DNA from: HGM04593 sp045631905
GTDB taxonomy: Bacteria > Bacteroidota > Bacteroidia > Bacteroidales > Bacteroidaceae
Length of the DNA: 64,000 nt
Direction: 5' to 3'
NCBI GenBank assembly: GCA_045631905.1
Contig: JAZQVO010000019.1
Span: forward strand, 1-64,000
Position numbers and translations under genes: made by a program. The notes beneath the pieces are model-generated. The model worked only from the letters and a program-made list of their open reading frames with translations. It was not told the DNA's origin and did not search any database. Shown one piece after another: positions 51,571 through 62,342 of the stretch (the first letter of the stretch is position 1; each line of letters opens with the position of its first letter).

Positions 51571-54321
51571 ATGAGCTTAGCAAGCACTTATATTCCTGCC
51601 GAAGTTGAAGAAAAATGGTACGAATATTGGTTGAAGAACAACCTGTTCCATTCGGAGCCCGATGAGAGAGAGCCTTACACAATAGTAATTCCCCCTCCCA
51701 ATGTAACCGGAGTGTTGCATATGGGGCACATGCTAAACAACACTATTCAAGATATTCTTGTACGTCGTGCACGCATGCTTGGCAAGAACGCATGCTGGGT
51801 ACCCGGTACCGACCACGCATCTATTGCCACAGAGGCCAAGGTTGTTAAAAAACTTGCCGAGCAGGGCATAAAGAAGAGCGACCTCACACGCGAGGAGTTC
51901 TTGAAACACGCATGGGAGTGGAAAGAGGAGCATGGCGGTATCATTCTCAAGCAGTTGCGCAAGCTCGGAGCTTCGTGCGACTGGGATCGCACATCGTTCA
52001 CCATGGACGAGATACGTAGCAAGAGCGTCATCAAAGTGTTCTGCGACCTCTACAACAAAGGGCTCATCTACCGTGGCTTGCGCATGGTAAACTGGGACCC
52101 CAAAGCGCAAACCGCACTCAGCAACGAGGAGGTAATATACAAGGAGGAGAAGAGCAAACTCTACTATTTGAAATACTATGTAGACGAGGCTGCCGGCTGT
52201 ACCGACGGCGAGGAGAACGATGCTGTTACATTGTCACCCGACGCACCCTTCGATGCAACCGTTAAACACCAAATTCTGCACCGCGACGCCGAGGGCCGTC
52301 GTTACGCAGTTGTGGCAACCACCCGCCCCGAAACAATCATGGGCGACACCGCCATGTGCATCAACCCCAAAGACCCCAAAAACACATGGTTAAAGGGCAA
52401 GAGCGTTATTGTACCCCTTGTAAACCGCACAATCCCCGTAATTGAGGACCGCTATGTGGAGATTGAGTTCGGTACAGGTTGTTTGAAGGTTACACCTGCA
52501 CACGACACCAACGACTACATGCTTGGCAAGACACACAACCTCGAGACCATCGACATCTTCAACGCCGACGCAACCATAAGCGAGGCAGCAGGGCTCTATG
52601 TAGGCATGGACCGCATGGAGGTGCGCAAGCAGATTGCAAAAGACCTTGCCGAGGCCGGTCTGCTCGAGAAAGTAGAAGATTACGACAACAAGGTAGGCTA
52701 CTCGGAGCGCAACTCCGACACAGCAGTCGAGCCCCGTCTCTGCATGCAGTGGTTCCTGCGCATGAAGCACTTTGCCGACATCGCGCTCCCCCCTGTTATG
52801 AACGACGAGCTCAAATTCTACCCCACAAAATACAAGACAACATATAACAACTGGCTCGCAAACATACAAGACTGGTGCATCAGCCGTCAGTTGTGGTGGG
52901 GACACCGCATACCCGCATATTTTCTCCCCACAAACGAAGGCGAGCAAGAGAAATATGTGGTAGCAGAGAGCCGTGAGGAGGCATTGAAACTAGCACAGGC
53001 TATCCCCGGATACGAAAACATCACAGCCGATGAGTTGCGTCACGACGAAGATGCGCTCGACACATGGTTTAGCTCGTGGTTGTGGCCCATCTCGCTGTTC
53101 AACGGAATTTTGGACCCCGGCAACAAAGAGATAAGCTACTACTACCCCACAAACGACCTTGTAACAGGCCCCGATATCATCTTCTTCTGGGTAGCACGTA
53201 TGATTATGGCCGGTTATGAATACCAGGGAGAGATGCCCTTCCGCAACGTATACTTCACAGGTATCGTGCGCGACAAGCTCGGTCGCAAGATGAGTAAACA
53301 GCTTGGCAACTCGCCCAACCCCCTCGACCTCATTGAGCAATATGGTGCCGACGGTGTGCGCATGGGTATTATGCTTTCGGCACCTGCCGGTAACGACATA
53401 CTCTTTGACGAGAGCCTCTGTGAGCAAGGACGTAACTTCTGCAACAAAATATGGAACGCCTTCCGCCTTGTAAAAGGCTGGAACGTGAGCAACGAAATTG
53501 AACAACCCGAAAGCTCGAAGCTCGCAATAAAATATTTCGAGGAGACACTCGCCAAGTCGGCAACACTGCTCGACGACCAATTTGGCAAGTACCGCATCAA
53601 CGAGGCACTGATGAACGTGTACACCCTCTTCTGGGACGAGTTCTCGGCATGGTACCTCGAGATGGTAAAACCCGCATACGGCTCGCCCATCGACGCAGTA
53701 ACATACGAAGCAACCCTGAAATTCTTCGATAGCCTGTTGCGCCTGCTCCACCCCTTCATGCCCTTCATCACCGAGGAGTTGTGGCAGTCGATATACGACC
53801 GCAAAGAGGGAGAAAGCCTCATGGTACAGAGCGTTAAAGAACTTTGCCGTACATGCGACGAAGCATTCATTGCCAAAATATCGGCTATGAAAGAGATTAT
53901 AGGAAACATTCGTGCTATACGCCAGCAAAAGAACCTGTCGCCCCGCGAGCCCCTTGCATTGCAAATTGTGGGAGCATCGCCTGTTGCCGAGCTCGAAAGC
54001 ATACTCACCAAGATGGGTAACCTCAACGCAATAGATAGCGTTCAGTCACCCGACGACACAGCCGTATCGTTCCGTGTGGGAACAACCGAGTTTGCAGTAC
54101 CCATGGGCTCACTCATCGACAAAGATGCCGAAATTGCCAAGATGCAGGAGGAACTTGCCTACCACGAGAAATTCCTAAAAAGCGTAGAGGCAAAGCTCAA
54201 CAACCCCAACTTTGTGAGCAAGGCACCCGAAAAAATTATTGCCATAGAGCGCAAGAAACAGTCGGACGCAACAGAGAAAATTGCAATGCTTAAAGAGAGC
54301 ATACAAAAACTGTCGAAATAA
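51571..54321 (+). CDS. valS: Valyl-tRNA synthetase
   Basis: 916 residues starting MSLASTYIPAEVEEKWYEYW; a longer frame would begin inside the promoter. Class I signature PPPNVTGVLHMGHML (HIGH) and GRKMSKQLGNSP (KMSKS), the CP1 editing domain and a C-terminal coiled coil. First gene of a long rightward cluster. Confidence 0.97.
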   Translation: MSLASTYIPAEVEEKWYEYWLKNNLFHSEPDEREPYTIVIPPPNVTGVLHMGHMLNNTIQDILVRRARMLGKNACWVPGTDHASIATEAKVVKKLAEQGIKKSDLTREEFLKHAWEWKEEHGGIILKQLRKLGASCDWDRTSFTMDEIRSKSVIKVFCDLYNKGLIYRGLRMVNWDPKAQTALSNEEVIYKEEKSKLYYLKYYVDEAAGCTDGEENDAVTLSPDAPFDATVKHQILHRDAEGRRYAVVATTRPETIMGDTAMCINPKDPKNTWLKGKSVIVPLVNRTIPVIEDRYVEIEFGTGCLKVTPAHDTNDYMLGKTHNLETIDIFNADATISEAAGLYVGMDRMEVRKQIAKDLAEAGLLEKVEDYDNKVGYSERNSDTAVEPRLCMQWFLRMKHFADIALPPVMNDELKFYPTKYKTTYNNWLANIQDWCISRQLWWGHRIPAYFLPTNEGEQEKYVVAESREEALKLAQAIPGYENITADELRHDEDALDTWFSSWLWPISLFNGILDPGNKEISYYYPTNDLVTGPDIIFFWVARMIMAGYEYQGEMPFRNVYFTGIVRDKLGRKMSKQLGNSPNPLDLIEQYGADGVRMGIMLSAPAGNDILFDESLCEQGRNFCNKIWNAFRLVKGWNVSNEIEQPESSKLAIKYFEETLAKSATLLDDQFGKYRINEALMNVYTLFWDEFSAWYLEMVKPAYGSPIDAVTYEATLKFFDSLLRLLHPFMPFITEELWQSIYDRKEGESLMVQSVKELCRTCDEAFIAKISAMKEIIGNIRAIRQQKNLSPREPLALQIVGASPVAELESILTKMGNLNAIDSVQSPDDTAVSFRVGTTEFAVPMGSLIDKDAEIAKMQEELAYHEKFLKSVEAKLNNPNFVSKAPEKIIAIERKKQSDATEKIAMLKESIQKLSK

Positions 54322-54330
54322 TAATATATA

Positions 54331-55212
54331 ATGGAGAGCAAACAAAAAAACATAATATTAATAGCCACAGCAAGCATTATGCTTGTTGCGGCTATTGTGC
54401 TTGGTGTTCTTTTGGTAAAAAGCAACCAAAAAAACAACGAGATGCAAGAGCTGTTTGCCATTGAAAAAGAGGAGCTTGAAAGCGAATATTCGAACTTTGC
54501 GACACAGTACGACGAGTTAAAAGTGCGCATTGCCAACGACTCGCTCCAAATTAAGCTGGAGCAGGAGAAACTGCGCACCCAGCAACTGCTCGAGGAGCTC
54601 AAACAGACAAGAGCCGATGATGCGGCCGAAATTACACGTTTGAAGAAAGAGCTAAAAACCGTGCGTGCCGTTCTGCGCAGTTACATCATTCAAATAGACT
54701 CGCTCAACGCACTTAACGAGAACCTCAAAAAAGAGAACAAGCGCGTGAACGAGAAGTACAACGAGGCATCTCGAAAGATATCAACTCTCACAAGCGAAAA
54801 AGAACAGCTTACCGAGATTGTCACCATGGCATCGCAACTCGATGCCCTTGGCATAAAGATGAAGATGCTTCGCAAAAACGGCAAAGAGGCAAGCAAACTC
54901 AAACGCGCCAAGCAATTTGAGATAAACTTCACCATAACAAAAAACATAACCGCCGAAGCGGGAGTTAAAACAGTGTATGCCCGCATCATGCAACCAAATG
55001 AGGAGCTACTCACAAAGAGCATAACCCACACATTCCCGTATGAGAACCGCGAGATAGGCTACTCTGTAAAAAAAGATATAGAATACACCGGCGAAGAACA
55101 GGAGGTAACAATGTACTGGGATATTGAAGAGTATCTTCAACCCGGCAGATACCGCCTATACATATTTGCCGACGGAGTGATGATAGGTTCGGCAAGTTAC
55201 GAATTCGAATAA
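54331..55212 (+). CDS. Membrane-anchored coiled-coil protein
   Basis: 293 residues. One N-terminal membrane helix (IILIATASIMLVAAIVLGVLLV), a long coiled coil from about 35 to 180, and a beta-rich C-terminal 100 residues (FEINFTITKNITAEAGVKTVYARI). Similar proteins are common in Bacteroidales with no known role. Placed 9 bases after valS. Confidence 0.65.
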   Translation: MESKQKNIILIATASIMLVAAIVLGVLLVKSNQKNNEMQELFAIEKEELESEYSNFATQYDELKVRIANDSLQIKLEQEKLRTQQLLEELKQTRADDAAEITRLKKELKTVRAVLRSYIIQIDSLNALNENLKKENKRVNEKYNEASRKISTLTSEKEQLTEIVTMASQLDALGIKMKMLRKNGKEASKLKRAKQFEINFTITKNITAEAGVKTVYARIMQPNEELLTKSITHTFPYENREIGYSVKKDIEYTGEEQEVTMYWDIEEYLQPGRYRLYIFADGVMIGSASYEFE

Positions 55213-55223
55213 AACGGAAATTT

Positions 55224-56159
55224 ATGAAAAGAATACTTGTAACAGGCGGAGCAGGGTTTATAGGTTCACACCTTTGTGAGCGTTTGCTGAAAGACGGCAA
55301 CGATGTTATATGTCTCGATAACTATTTTACCGGGAGCAAAGACAACATTCGTCACCTCATAAGCAACGACCACTTTGAGCTTGTGCGACACGATATTACA
55401 CAGCCCTACACAGCCGAGGTCGATGAAATATACAACCTCGCATGCCCCGCATCGCCCATACACTACCAGCACGACCCTGTAAAAACCATACAGACATGCG
55501 TAATAGGCTCCATGAACATGCTGGGGCTGGCCAAACGCACAGGAGCAAAGATTTTGCAGGCATCGACCAGCGAGGTATACGGCGACCCCAACATACACCC
55601 GCAAGTAGAGAGCTACTGGGGAAACGTAAACCCCATAGGCATACGCTCATGCTACGACGAGGGCAAACGTTGCGCCGAAACACTTTTTATGGATTATCAC
55701 AGGCAAAACAACCTAAAAATTAAAATTATTCGTATCTTTAACACCTACGGCCCCAGAATGAGCATGAACGATGGCCGTGTAGTGTCGAACTTCATAGTGC
55801 AGGCACTGAAAGGAGAAGATATAACAATATATGGCGACGGCAAGCAGACACGCAGTTTTCAATATGTCGATGACCTTATAGAAGGCATGGTGCGCATGAT
55901 GGAGACACGCGACAGTTTTTTAGGCCCTGTAAACATAGGCAACCCCGGAGAGTTCACCATGCTCGAACTTGCCGAGAAGGTTATAGAGCTCACAGGCTCG
56001 GCATCGAAGATAATCTTCAAGCCTCTGCCACAGGACGACCCTCGCCAACGTAAGCCCGATATTACAATAGCCCACAAAGAACTCAACGGCTGGCACCCCA
56101 ACATAAAGTTGGAAGAGGGGTTGCAAAAGACAATAAACTACTTTAAGAAATTAATTTAA
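55224..56159 (+). CDS. UDP-glucuronate decarboxylase-like SDR
   Basis: 311 residues. Rossmann motif VTGGAGFIGSHLCERLL, catalytic YxxxK in SCYDEGKRCAETL and the RIFNTYGPRM motif. Converts UDP-glucuronate to UDP-xylose, a precursor for surface glycans. Confidence 0.92.
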   Translation: MKRILVTGGAGFIGSHLCERLLKDGNDVICLDNYFTGSKDNIRHLISNDHFELVRHDITQPYTAEVDEIYNLACPASPIHYQHDPVKTIQTCVIGSMNMLGLAKRTGAKILQASTSEVYGDPNIHPQVESYWGNVNPIGIRSCYDEGKRCAETLFMDYHRQNNLKIKIIRIFNTYGPRMSMNDGRVVSNFIVQALKGEDITIYGDGKQTRSFQYVDDLIEGMVRMMETRDSFLGPVNIGNPGEFTMLELAEKVIELTGSASKIIFKPLPQDDPRQRKPDITIAHKELNGWHPNIKLEEGLQKTINYFKKLI

Positions 56160-56175
56160 CACAAGAATATAACAT

Positions 56176-57903
56176 ATGAATATTTTAGAACTTAGCGAAC
56201 AAGAGATAGTACGTCGCGAGTCACTTGCCGAGCTACGCAACATGGGTATCGAGCCCTACCCCGCCGCCGAATACCCCACAAACGCTTTTTCGGTCGATAT
56301 ATTGAACGAGTTCAAAGACGAGGAGCCTGCACGCGAAGTATGCATAGCCGGTCGTATGATGAGCCGTCGTGTCATGGGAAAAGCATCGTTCATCGAGTTG
56401 CAGGACTCAAAAGGACGTATACAGGTATACATCACACGCGACGACATCTGTCCGGGTGAGAACAAAGACGGATACAACACCCTCTTCAAACGCCTTTTGG
56501 ACATAGGCGACTTTGTAGGTATCAAAGGTTTTGTGTTCCGCACACAAACAGGTGAAATTACCGTACACGCAAAAGAACTCACAATACTATCCAAGAGTAT
56601 CCGCCCACTACCCATCGTAAAATACAAAGACGGCGTTGCATACGACAAGTTCGAGGACCCCGAACTACGCTACCGCCAGCGATATGTCGATTTGGTGGTA
56701 AACGACGATGTAAAAGAGATATTCGTGAAGAGAAACAAAATATACACCTCAATGCGCGAATACTTCAACACAAAGGGATACATGGAGGTTGAAACACCCG
56801 TATTGCAGTCGATACCCGGTGGAGCCGCCGCACGCCCCTTCATCACACACCACAACGCGCTCGACATACCCCTCTACCTTCGTATAGCCAACGAGCTTTA
56901 CCTCAAACGCCTCATCGTAGGAGGTTTCGAAGGTGTATACGAGTTCTCAAAGAACTTCCGCAACGAGGGTATGGACCGCACACACAACCCCGAGTTCACA
57001 TGTATGGAAATATATGTTGCCTACAAGGACTACAACTGGATGATGACCTTCACCGAGAACATGCTCGAAAAAATTGCCATGGACGTGAACGGCACCACCG
57101 ATGTTAAGGTAGGCGACAACATCATCAGCTTCAAAGCACCCTTCCGTCGCGTCACCATGCTCGACTCCATCAAAGAGTTTACCGGTTACGACCTCAACGG
57201 CAAGAGCGAGGAGGAGATTTTTGCTATATGCAAAGAGCTTAAAATGGAGGTTGATGAAACCATGGGCAAAGGAAAGCTCATCGACGAGATATTTGGTGAG
57301 TTCTGCGAAGGAAACTACATACAGCCAACCTTCATCACCGACTACCCCATTGAAATGTCACCCCTCTGCAAGCGTCACCGCAGTAACCCCGACCTCACCG
57401 AGCGTTTCGAGCTCATGGTAAACGGTAAAGAGCTCTGCAACGCATACAGCGAGCTCAACGACCCCATCGACCAAGCCGAGCGTTTCCAAGAGCAGTTACG
57501 TCTGAGCGAAAAGGGCGATGACGAGGCAATGTTCATCGACAAAGATTTTGTACGCGCGTTGGAGTATGGTATGCCCCCCACATCGGGTATGGGTATCGGT
57601 ATGGACCGCCTAGCCATGCTCATGACAGGCCAGACAACCATACAGGAGGTACTCTTCTTCCCACAGATGCGCCCCGAGAAAAAAGTTCCCAAAGACTCAG
57701 TTGCAGCCTTCGCAGCCATAGGCGTTCCCGCAGAATGGGTACCCGTGTTACACAAAGCCGGCTACAACCTTGTAAACGACCTAAAAGACGGCAATCCCCA
57801 AAAGATACAACAGGAGATTGGCGGTATAAATAAAAAATTCAAGTTAAACTACACTACTCCTTCGGTTAACGACGTAGCCGAGTGGATTAGCAAACTCGCT
57901 TAA
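56176..57903 (+). CDS. lysS: Lysyl-tRNA synthetase, class II
   Basis: 575 residues. OB-fold anticodon domain, then class II motifs (EVETPVLQSIPGGAAARPF, FRNEGMDRTHNPEFTCME, GMGIGMDRLAMLM). The C-terminal 65 residues beyond motif 3 form a helix-rich extension (GVPAEWVPVLHKAGYNLV) usual in Bacteroidetes LysRS. Confidence 0.97.
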   Translation: MNILELSEQEIVRRESLAELRNMGIEPYPAAEYPTNAFSVDILNEFKDEEPAREVCIAGRMMSRRVMGKASFIELQDSKGRIQVYITRDDICPGENKDGYNTLFKRLLDIGDFVGIKGFVFRTQTGEITVHAKELTILSKSIRPLPIVKYKDGVAYDKFEDPELRYRQRYVDLVVNDDVKEIFVKRNKIYTSMREYFNTKGYMEVETPVLQSIPGGAAARPFITHHNALDIPLYLRIANELYLKRLIVGGFEGVYEFSKNFRNEGMDRTHNPEFTCMEIYVAYKDYNWMMTFTENMLEKIAMDVNGTTDVKVGDNIISFKAPFRRVTMLDSIKEFTGYDLNGKSEEEIFAICKELKMEVDETMGKGKLIDEIFGEFCEGNYIQPTFITDYPIEMSPLCKRHRSNPDLTERFELMVNGKELCNAYSELNDPIDQAERFQEQLRLSEKGDDEAMFIDKDFVRALEYGMPPTSGMGIGMDRLAMLMTGQTTIQEVLFFPQMRPEKKVPKDSVAAFAAIGVPAEWVPVLHKAGYNLVNDLKDGNPQKIQQEIGGINKKFKLNYTTPSVNDVAEWISKLA

Positions 57904-57905
57904 TT

Positions 57906-58904
57906 ATGGATCTTACCAATTCCACGGTAGCAATCATGGGTGGCGGCAGCTGGGCAACAGCTATCGCAAAAGTATTGCTAAGCAATGTTGAGAGCATCAA
58001 CTGGTACATAAGACGCGACGACCGTATAGAGGATTTCAAACGTCTGGGTCACAACCCCGCTTACCTCTCATCGGTAAAGTTCGACACCGACAGAATAAAC
58101 TTCTCCTCAGACATCAACAAAATTGTCAAAGAGTCGGATATTTTGGTGTTCGTAACCCCCTCGCCCTATTTGAAAAACCACTTGAAGAAGTTAAAAACCG
58201 ACCTCGAGGACAAGTTTATCGTGAACGCCATAAAAGGTATCGTTCCCGACGAAAACCTCATCATCTCGGAGTACTTCCACAAAGCCTACAAGGTACCCTA
58301 TGAGAACATAGCCGCAATAGCCGGTCCATGCCATGCCGAAGAGGTTGCCCTTGAGCGTCTATCCTACCTCACAGTAGGTTGTTCGAGCATCGACCACGCA
58401 AAACAATTTGCACAAAAACTTGCAAACAGTTTCATAAAAACATCGGTGAGCGACGACGTTGTAGGTATAGAATATGGCTCGGTGCTAAAAAACATCTACG
58501 CTATTGCAGCAGGTATTTGTAGCGGACTTAAATATGGCGACAACTTCCAAGCCGTGCTCATGTCGAATGCCGCAATAGAGATGAACCGCTTTATCAACGT
58601 AATTCACCCCATCGAGCGCACCATAAACGACTCGGTATATTTAGGCGACCTGCTTGTTACAGGATACTCAAACTTCAGCCGTAACCGTGTGTTTGGTAGC
58701 ATGATAGGAAAAGGTTACTCGGTGAAGAGCGCACAGATAGAGATGGAGATGATTGCCGAAGGTTACTACGGAGCAAAGTGCATAAAGGAGATAAACGAGC
58801 ACTACCGAGTGAACACCCCAATCATCGATGCCGTATACAACATTCTTTACGAGGGCATCTCACCCGTTATAGAGATTAAACTACTTACAGACGCATTTAA
58901 ATAA
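57906..58904 (+). CDS. gpsA: Glycerol-3-phosphate dehydrogenase
   Basis: 332 residues. Dinucleotide motif GGGSWATAIAKVLL, catalytic lysine in EYGSVLKNIYAIAAG. Makes sn-glycerol-3-phosphate for phospholipids. Starts 2 bases after lysS. Confidence 0.95.
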   Translation: MDLTNSTVAIMGGGSWATAIAKVLLSNVESINWYIRRDDRIEDFKRLGHNPAYLSSVKFDTDRINFSSDINKIVKESDILVFVTPSPYLKNHLKKLKTDLEDKFIVNAIKGIVPDENLIISEYFHKAYKVPYENIAAIAGPCHAEEVALERLSYLTVGCSSIDHAKQFAQKLANSFIKTSVSDDVVGIEYGSVLKNIYAIAAGICSGLKYGDNFQAVLMSNAAIEMNRFINVIHPIERTINDSVYLGDLLVTGYSNFSRNRVFGSMIGKGYSVKSAQIEMEMIAEGYYGAKCIKEINEHYRVNTPIIDAVYNILYEGISPVIEIKLLTDAFK

Positions 58905-58926
58905 ACCAAAACAACAATTAAATACA

Positions 58927-60270
58927 ATGGAAAATATTAAACTTAACATAGACAAAGTTACAAGCTTTGTAACAAAAGAGCAGATTTTGGCTTTGGAGCC
59001 CGAAGTTAAAAAAGCACAAGCAGCTTTGGAGAACGGTAACCTCCCCGGCAACGACTTTCTTGGTTGGTTGCACCTCCCCTCTTCAATAACAGCAGAGTTC
59101 ATCGAGGAGATTAAAGCAACAGCCGAGACACTCCGCGCAAACTGCGATGTAGTGGTTGTAGCCGGTATCGGTGGCAGCTACTTGGGCGCACGTGCAGTTA
59201 TTGAAGCGTTGAGCAACAACTTCGCCGCCATGATAGGCGACAAGAGCAACCCTCGTGTAATCTTTGCAGGCCACAACATCAGCGAAGATTATCTGAGCGA
59301 ACTCACCGCGTTCCTTGCCGACAAAAAATTCGGTGTTATAAACATCTCAAAATCGGGTACAACAACAGAGACAGCTCTTGCCTTCCGTCTCTTAAAGAAA
59401 CAGTGCGAGGACCAGCGCGGTAAAGAGACAGCAAGCAAAGTAATTGTTGCCATCACCGATGCTGTTAAGGGCGCGGCACGTATCACAGCCGACAAAGAGG
59501 GCTACAAGAGCTTTATTATCCCCGACAACGTAGGTGGCCGTTTCTCGGTACTCACACCCGTAGGTTTGTTGCCCATCGCCGTTGCCGGCTTCGACATAGA
59601 GGCACTTGTAAAAGGAGCACAGGAGATGGAAAAAGCATGCGCACCCGAAGTACCATTCGAGGAGAACATCGCAGCCATGTATGCGGCAACCCGTAACGCC
59701 CTCTATGCAAGCGGTAAAAAAATTGAGATACTCGTAAACTACCAGCCTAAACTACACTTCACATCGGAGTGGTGGAAACAGCTCTATGGCGAGAGCGAGG
59801 GAAAAGAGAACAAAGGAATATTCCCTGCATCGGTAGATTTCACAACCGACCTCCACTCTATGGGACAGTGGATACAGGAGGGCGAGCGCAAAATCTTCGA
59901 AACAGTGCTCTCTATTGAAAAGCCCAACAGCTCACTAATAGTACCTGCCGACGAAGAGAACCTCGACGGCCTCAATTTCCTTGCAGGCAAGCATGTAGAC
60001 GAGGTAAACAAGATGGCCGAGCTCGGAACACAGCTCGCCCACGTAGATGGCGGTGTGCCCAATATCCGCATCTCAATACCCCAGCTCAATGCGTACTACA
60101 TCGGCCAGCTCATATACTTCTTTGAGATTGGTTGCGGTATAAGCGGTTATGTACTTGGAGTAAACCCCTTTAACCAACCCGGTGTAGAGGCATACAAGAA
60201 AAACATGTTTGCTCTGCTCGACAAACCCGGTTACGAGGAGGAGAGCAAAGCTATTCGCGCAAGACTATAA
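58927..60270 (+). CDS. pgi: Glucose-6-phosphate isomerase
   Basis: 447 residues. VVAGIGGSYLGARAV and SKSGTTTETALAF, and the later GVNPFNQPGVEAYKKNMF. Size fits the Bacteroidetes/Firmicutes form. Its stop shares one base with the next start (TAATG). Confidence 0.96.
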   Translation: MENIKLNIDKVTSFVTKEQILALEPEVKKAQAALENGNLPGNDFLGWLHLPSSITAEFIEEIKATAETLRANCDVVVVAGIGGSYLGARAVIEALSNNFAAMIGDKSNPRVIFAGHNISEDYLSELTAFLADKKFGVINISKSGTTTETALAFRLLKKQCEDQRGKETASKVIVAITDAVKGAARITADKEGYKSFIIPDNVGGRFSVLTPVGLLPIAVAGFDIEALVKGAQEMEKACAPEVPFEENIAAMYAATRNALYASGKKIEILVNYQPKLHFTSEWWKQLYGESEGKENKGIFPASVDFTTDLHSMGQWIQEGERKIFETVLSIEKPNSSLIVPADEENLDGLNFLAGKHVDEVNKMAELGTQLAHVDGGVPNIRISIPQLNAYYIGQLIYFFEIGCGISGYVLGVNPFNQPGVEAYKKNMFALLDKPGYEEESKAIRARL

Positions 60271-61001
60271 TGGAATATAAAGAAATTATAGAGAGATACA
60301 CGCAACTGCAAGGCAAGCCCTTGCAGTTGCGTGCCGTATTGTTCGACATGGACGGTGTTCTCTTCGACTCCATGCCCTTCCACGCAAAAGCATGGTCGAA
60401 GGTTATGAGCGATGCAGGTTTTGCGTTTACCGAAGAAGATGTATACATGAACGAAGGACGAACCGGTGCCGACACCATAAACACCGCAAGCCTGCAACAA
60501 TTCGGTAAGCCCGCAACACAGGAACTTATAGAATCCCTGTGCAAAACAAAATGTGAGATATATGCCACATACCCCGAAACACCACGCATGAAGGGCGCTC
60601 TTGAACTTATAAAAAAGGTGAAAGCAAGCGGGCTCACCCCCATGATAGTGACAGGCTCGGGTACCCCTACCCTGCTCAATAAAATAGAGAGCAATTTCCC
60701 CGGGCTCTTCGACAAAGGACACATAGTAACAAGTTTCAACGTGAAACGTGGCAAACCCTTCCCCGACCCCTACCTGCTTGCTCTCGAAAAGGGAGGCTTC
60801 ACACAAAGCGAGGCCATCGTGGTTGAGAACGCACCACTAGGAGTTACGGCAGGCGTTACGGCAGGTCTCTTTACCATAGCAGCGAACACAGGCCCCTTGA
60901 ACCCCGATGTACTCTACAAAGCCGGAGCAAATATAGTATTCCCCTCGGTAGAGGCAATAAACAACGAGTGGGACAACCTACTCTCGGCATTCAAAGGATA
61001 G
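60270..61001 (+). CDS. HAD-family phosphatase (beta-phosphoglucomutase-like)
   Basis: 243 residues. Nucleophile motif FDMDGVLFDSMPFHAKAW, motif II VTGSGTPTLLN, lysine RGKPFPDPY and acidic VVENAPLGVTAG. A sugar phosphate phosphatase or mutase; the leading 24 residues are an extension. Coupled to pgi. Confidence 0.88.
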   Translation: MEYKEIIERYTQLQGKPLQLRAVLFDMDGVLFDSMPFHAKAWSKVMSDAGFAFTEEDVYMNEGRTGADTINTASLQQFGKPATQELIESLCKTKCEIYATYPETPRMKGALELIKKVKASGLTPMIVTGSGTPTLLNKIESNFPGLFDKGHIVTSFNVKRGKPFPDPYLLALEKGGFTQSEAIVVENAPLGVTAGVTAGLFTIAANTGPLNPDVLYKAGANIVFPSVEAINNEWDNLLSAFKG

Positions 61002-61022
61002 GACACAACACGACAGGAGGCT

Positions 61023-61859
61023 ATGAGAGAGATAAAAAAGAGAATAAACGATGCGATAGGCGCTCACTACCCACAAGGGGAAGTGAACGCCCTCGCACGC
61101 ATCATAGCCACCGAGCTACTCGGCCTGCCACAAACAACCTACTTCCTGAACGACCCTGTAACCCTCACTGCCGAAGAGGAGAGAAAGCTCGGCAATGCAC
61201 TTGAAAGGCTGACAAAGAACGAACCCATACAATATATTTTAGGATACAGCGATTTTTGTAGCCTCCGCTTCAAAGTAACACCCGCAGTGCTCATACCACG
61301 CCCCGAAACGAGCGAGCTGGTTGAATGGGTAGCACAAGAAGCCGATGAAAAAGCCAAGATACTCGACATAGGCACAGGCAGCGGTTGCATAGCGGTGAGC
61401 CTCTCCCACAAACTGAAAGCAAGCAAAATAACAGCATGGGATATATCGCCCCAAGCCTTGGAGGTTGCAAAGGAGAACAACAAGAGCAATGGTTGCACGG
61501 TAAATTTCGAACTACGCGACATACTCACCTATGAGCCCGAAGATGAAAAATTCGATATCATAGTGAGCAACCCTCCATATATAAAAGAGTTAGAAAAAAA
61601 AGAGATGGACAATAATGTCCTGCTGTGGGAGCCCCACCTAGCACTCTTCGTTCCCAACGAAAACCCACTGCTCTTCTACCGCACCATAGCCGAAAAAGCA
61701 GTAAAGATGCTCCCCCCCGGTGGCAAACTGTTTTTCGAGATTAACCGCGAGCATGGCAAAGAGACATGCGACATGCTACATATGCTCGGATACACACAAA
61801 TAACCCTGCGCAAAGATTTCGACAACAACGACCGCATGATTATGGCGGTAAAACAGTAA
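61023..61859 (+). CDS. prmC: Release-factor glutamine methyltransferase PrmC
   Basis: 278 residues. SAM motif ILDIGTGSGCIAVSL and the catalytic NPPY in VSNPPYIKELEKKEM. Methylates the GGQ glutamine of release factors. Confidence 0.95.
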   Translation: MREIKKRINDAIGAHYPQGEVNALARIIATELLGLPQTTYFLNDPVTLTAEEERKLGNALERLTKNEPIQYILGYSDFCSLRFKVTPAVLIPRPETSELVEWVAQEADEKAKILDIGTGSGCIAVSLSHKLKASKITAWDISPQALEVAKENNKSNGCTVNFELRDILTYEPEDEKFDIIVSNPPYIKELEKKEMDNNVLLWEPHLALFVPNENPLLFYRTIAEKAVKMLPPGGKLFFEINREHGKETCDMLHMLGYTQITLRKDFDNNDRMIMAVKQ

Positions 61860-61865
61860 CCACCC

Positions 61866-62342
61866 ATGAAACCAATCTCCCCTGCCGAAGCACTTAACAA
61901 AGCAGCCGCATACTGCACACTATGCGAGCGTTGCACAAACGAGGTGAGCAAGAAGCTCACCGCATGGGGTGTTACCACAGCCGAACAAGAAAAGATAATC
62001 GCCCGCCTGAAAAGCGAAGGATTCATCGACGAGGCGCGTTACTGTCGCGCCTTTGTAAACGACAAGTTACGTTTCAACCGCTGGGGAAGAATAAAGATTC
62101 AAGCAGCACTGCGCGAGAAACAACTACCCAAGGAACATATTGCCGATGCGATAGAACAGATAGACGAAGAGGAATACCTGCAAACACTACGCGAGTTGAT
62201 AGCAATAAAACAAAAAGAGTATAAAGGAGGAGAGGATTACACCACCAAGCAAAAACTCATACGCTTCGCCGCATCGCGAGGTTTCGAACCGGGAAAGATT
62301 CTGCAAATAATAAAATGCGATAGTTATGAGGTGGATCTCTGA
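61866..62342 (+). CDS. recX: Regulatory protein RecX
   Basis: 158 residues with three helical repeats; CTLCERCTNEVSKKLTAWG, GFIDEARYCRAFVNDKLRFNRWGRIKIQAAL and FAASRGFEPGKI. Inhibits RecA filaments. Overlaps comF by 17 bases. Confidence 0.93.
   Translation: MKPISPAEALNKAAAYCTLCERCTNEVSKKLTAWGVTTAEQEKIIARLKSEGFIDEARYCRAFVNDKLRFNRWGRIKIQAALREKQLPKEHIADAIEQIDEEEYLQTLRELIAIKQKEYKGGEDYTTKQKLIRFAASRGFEPGKILQIIKCDSYEVDL

Noticed and set aside
57706..57903. C-terminal extension of LysRS as a possible novel domain.
   Set aside because: Such an extension is usual in Bacteroidetes LysRS and is therefore not unusual here.
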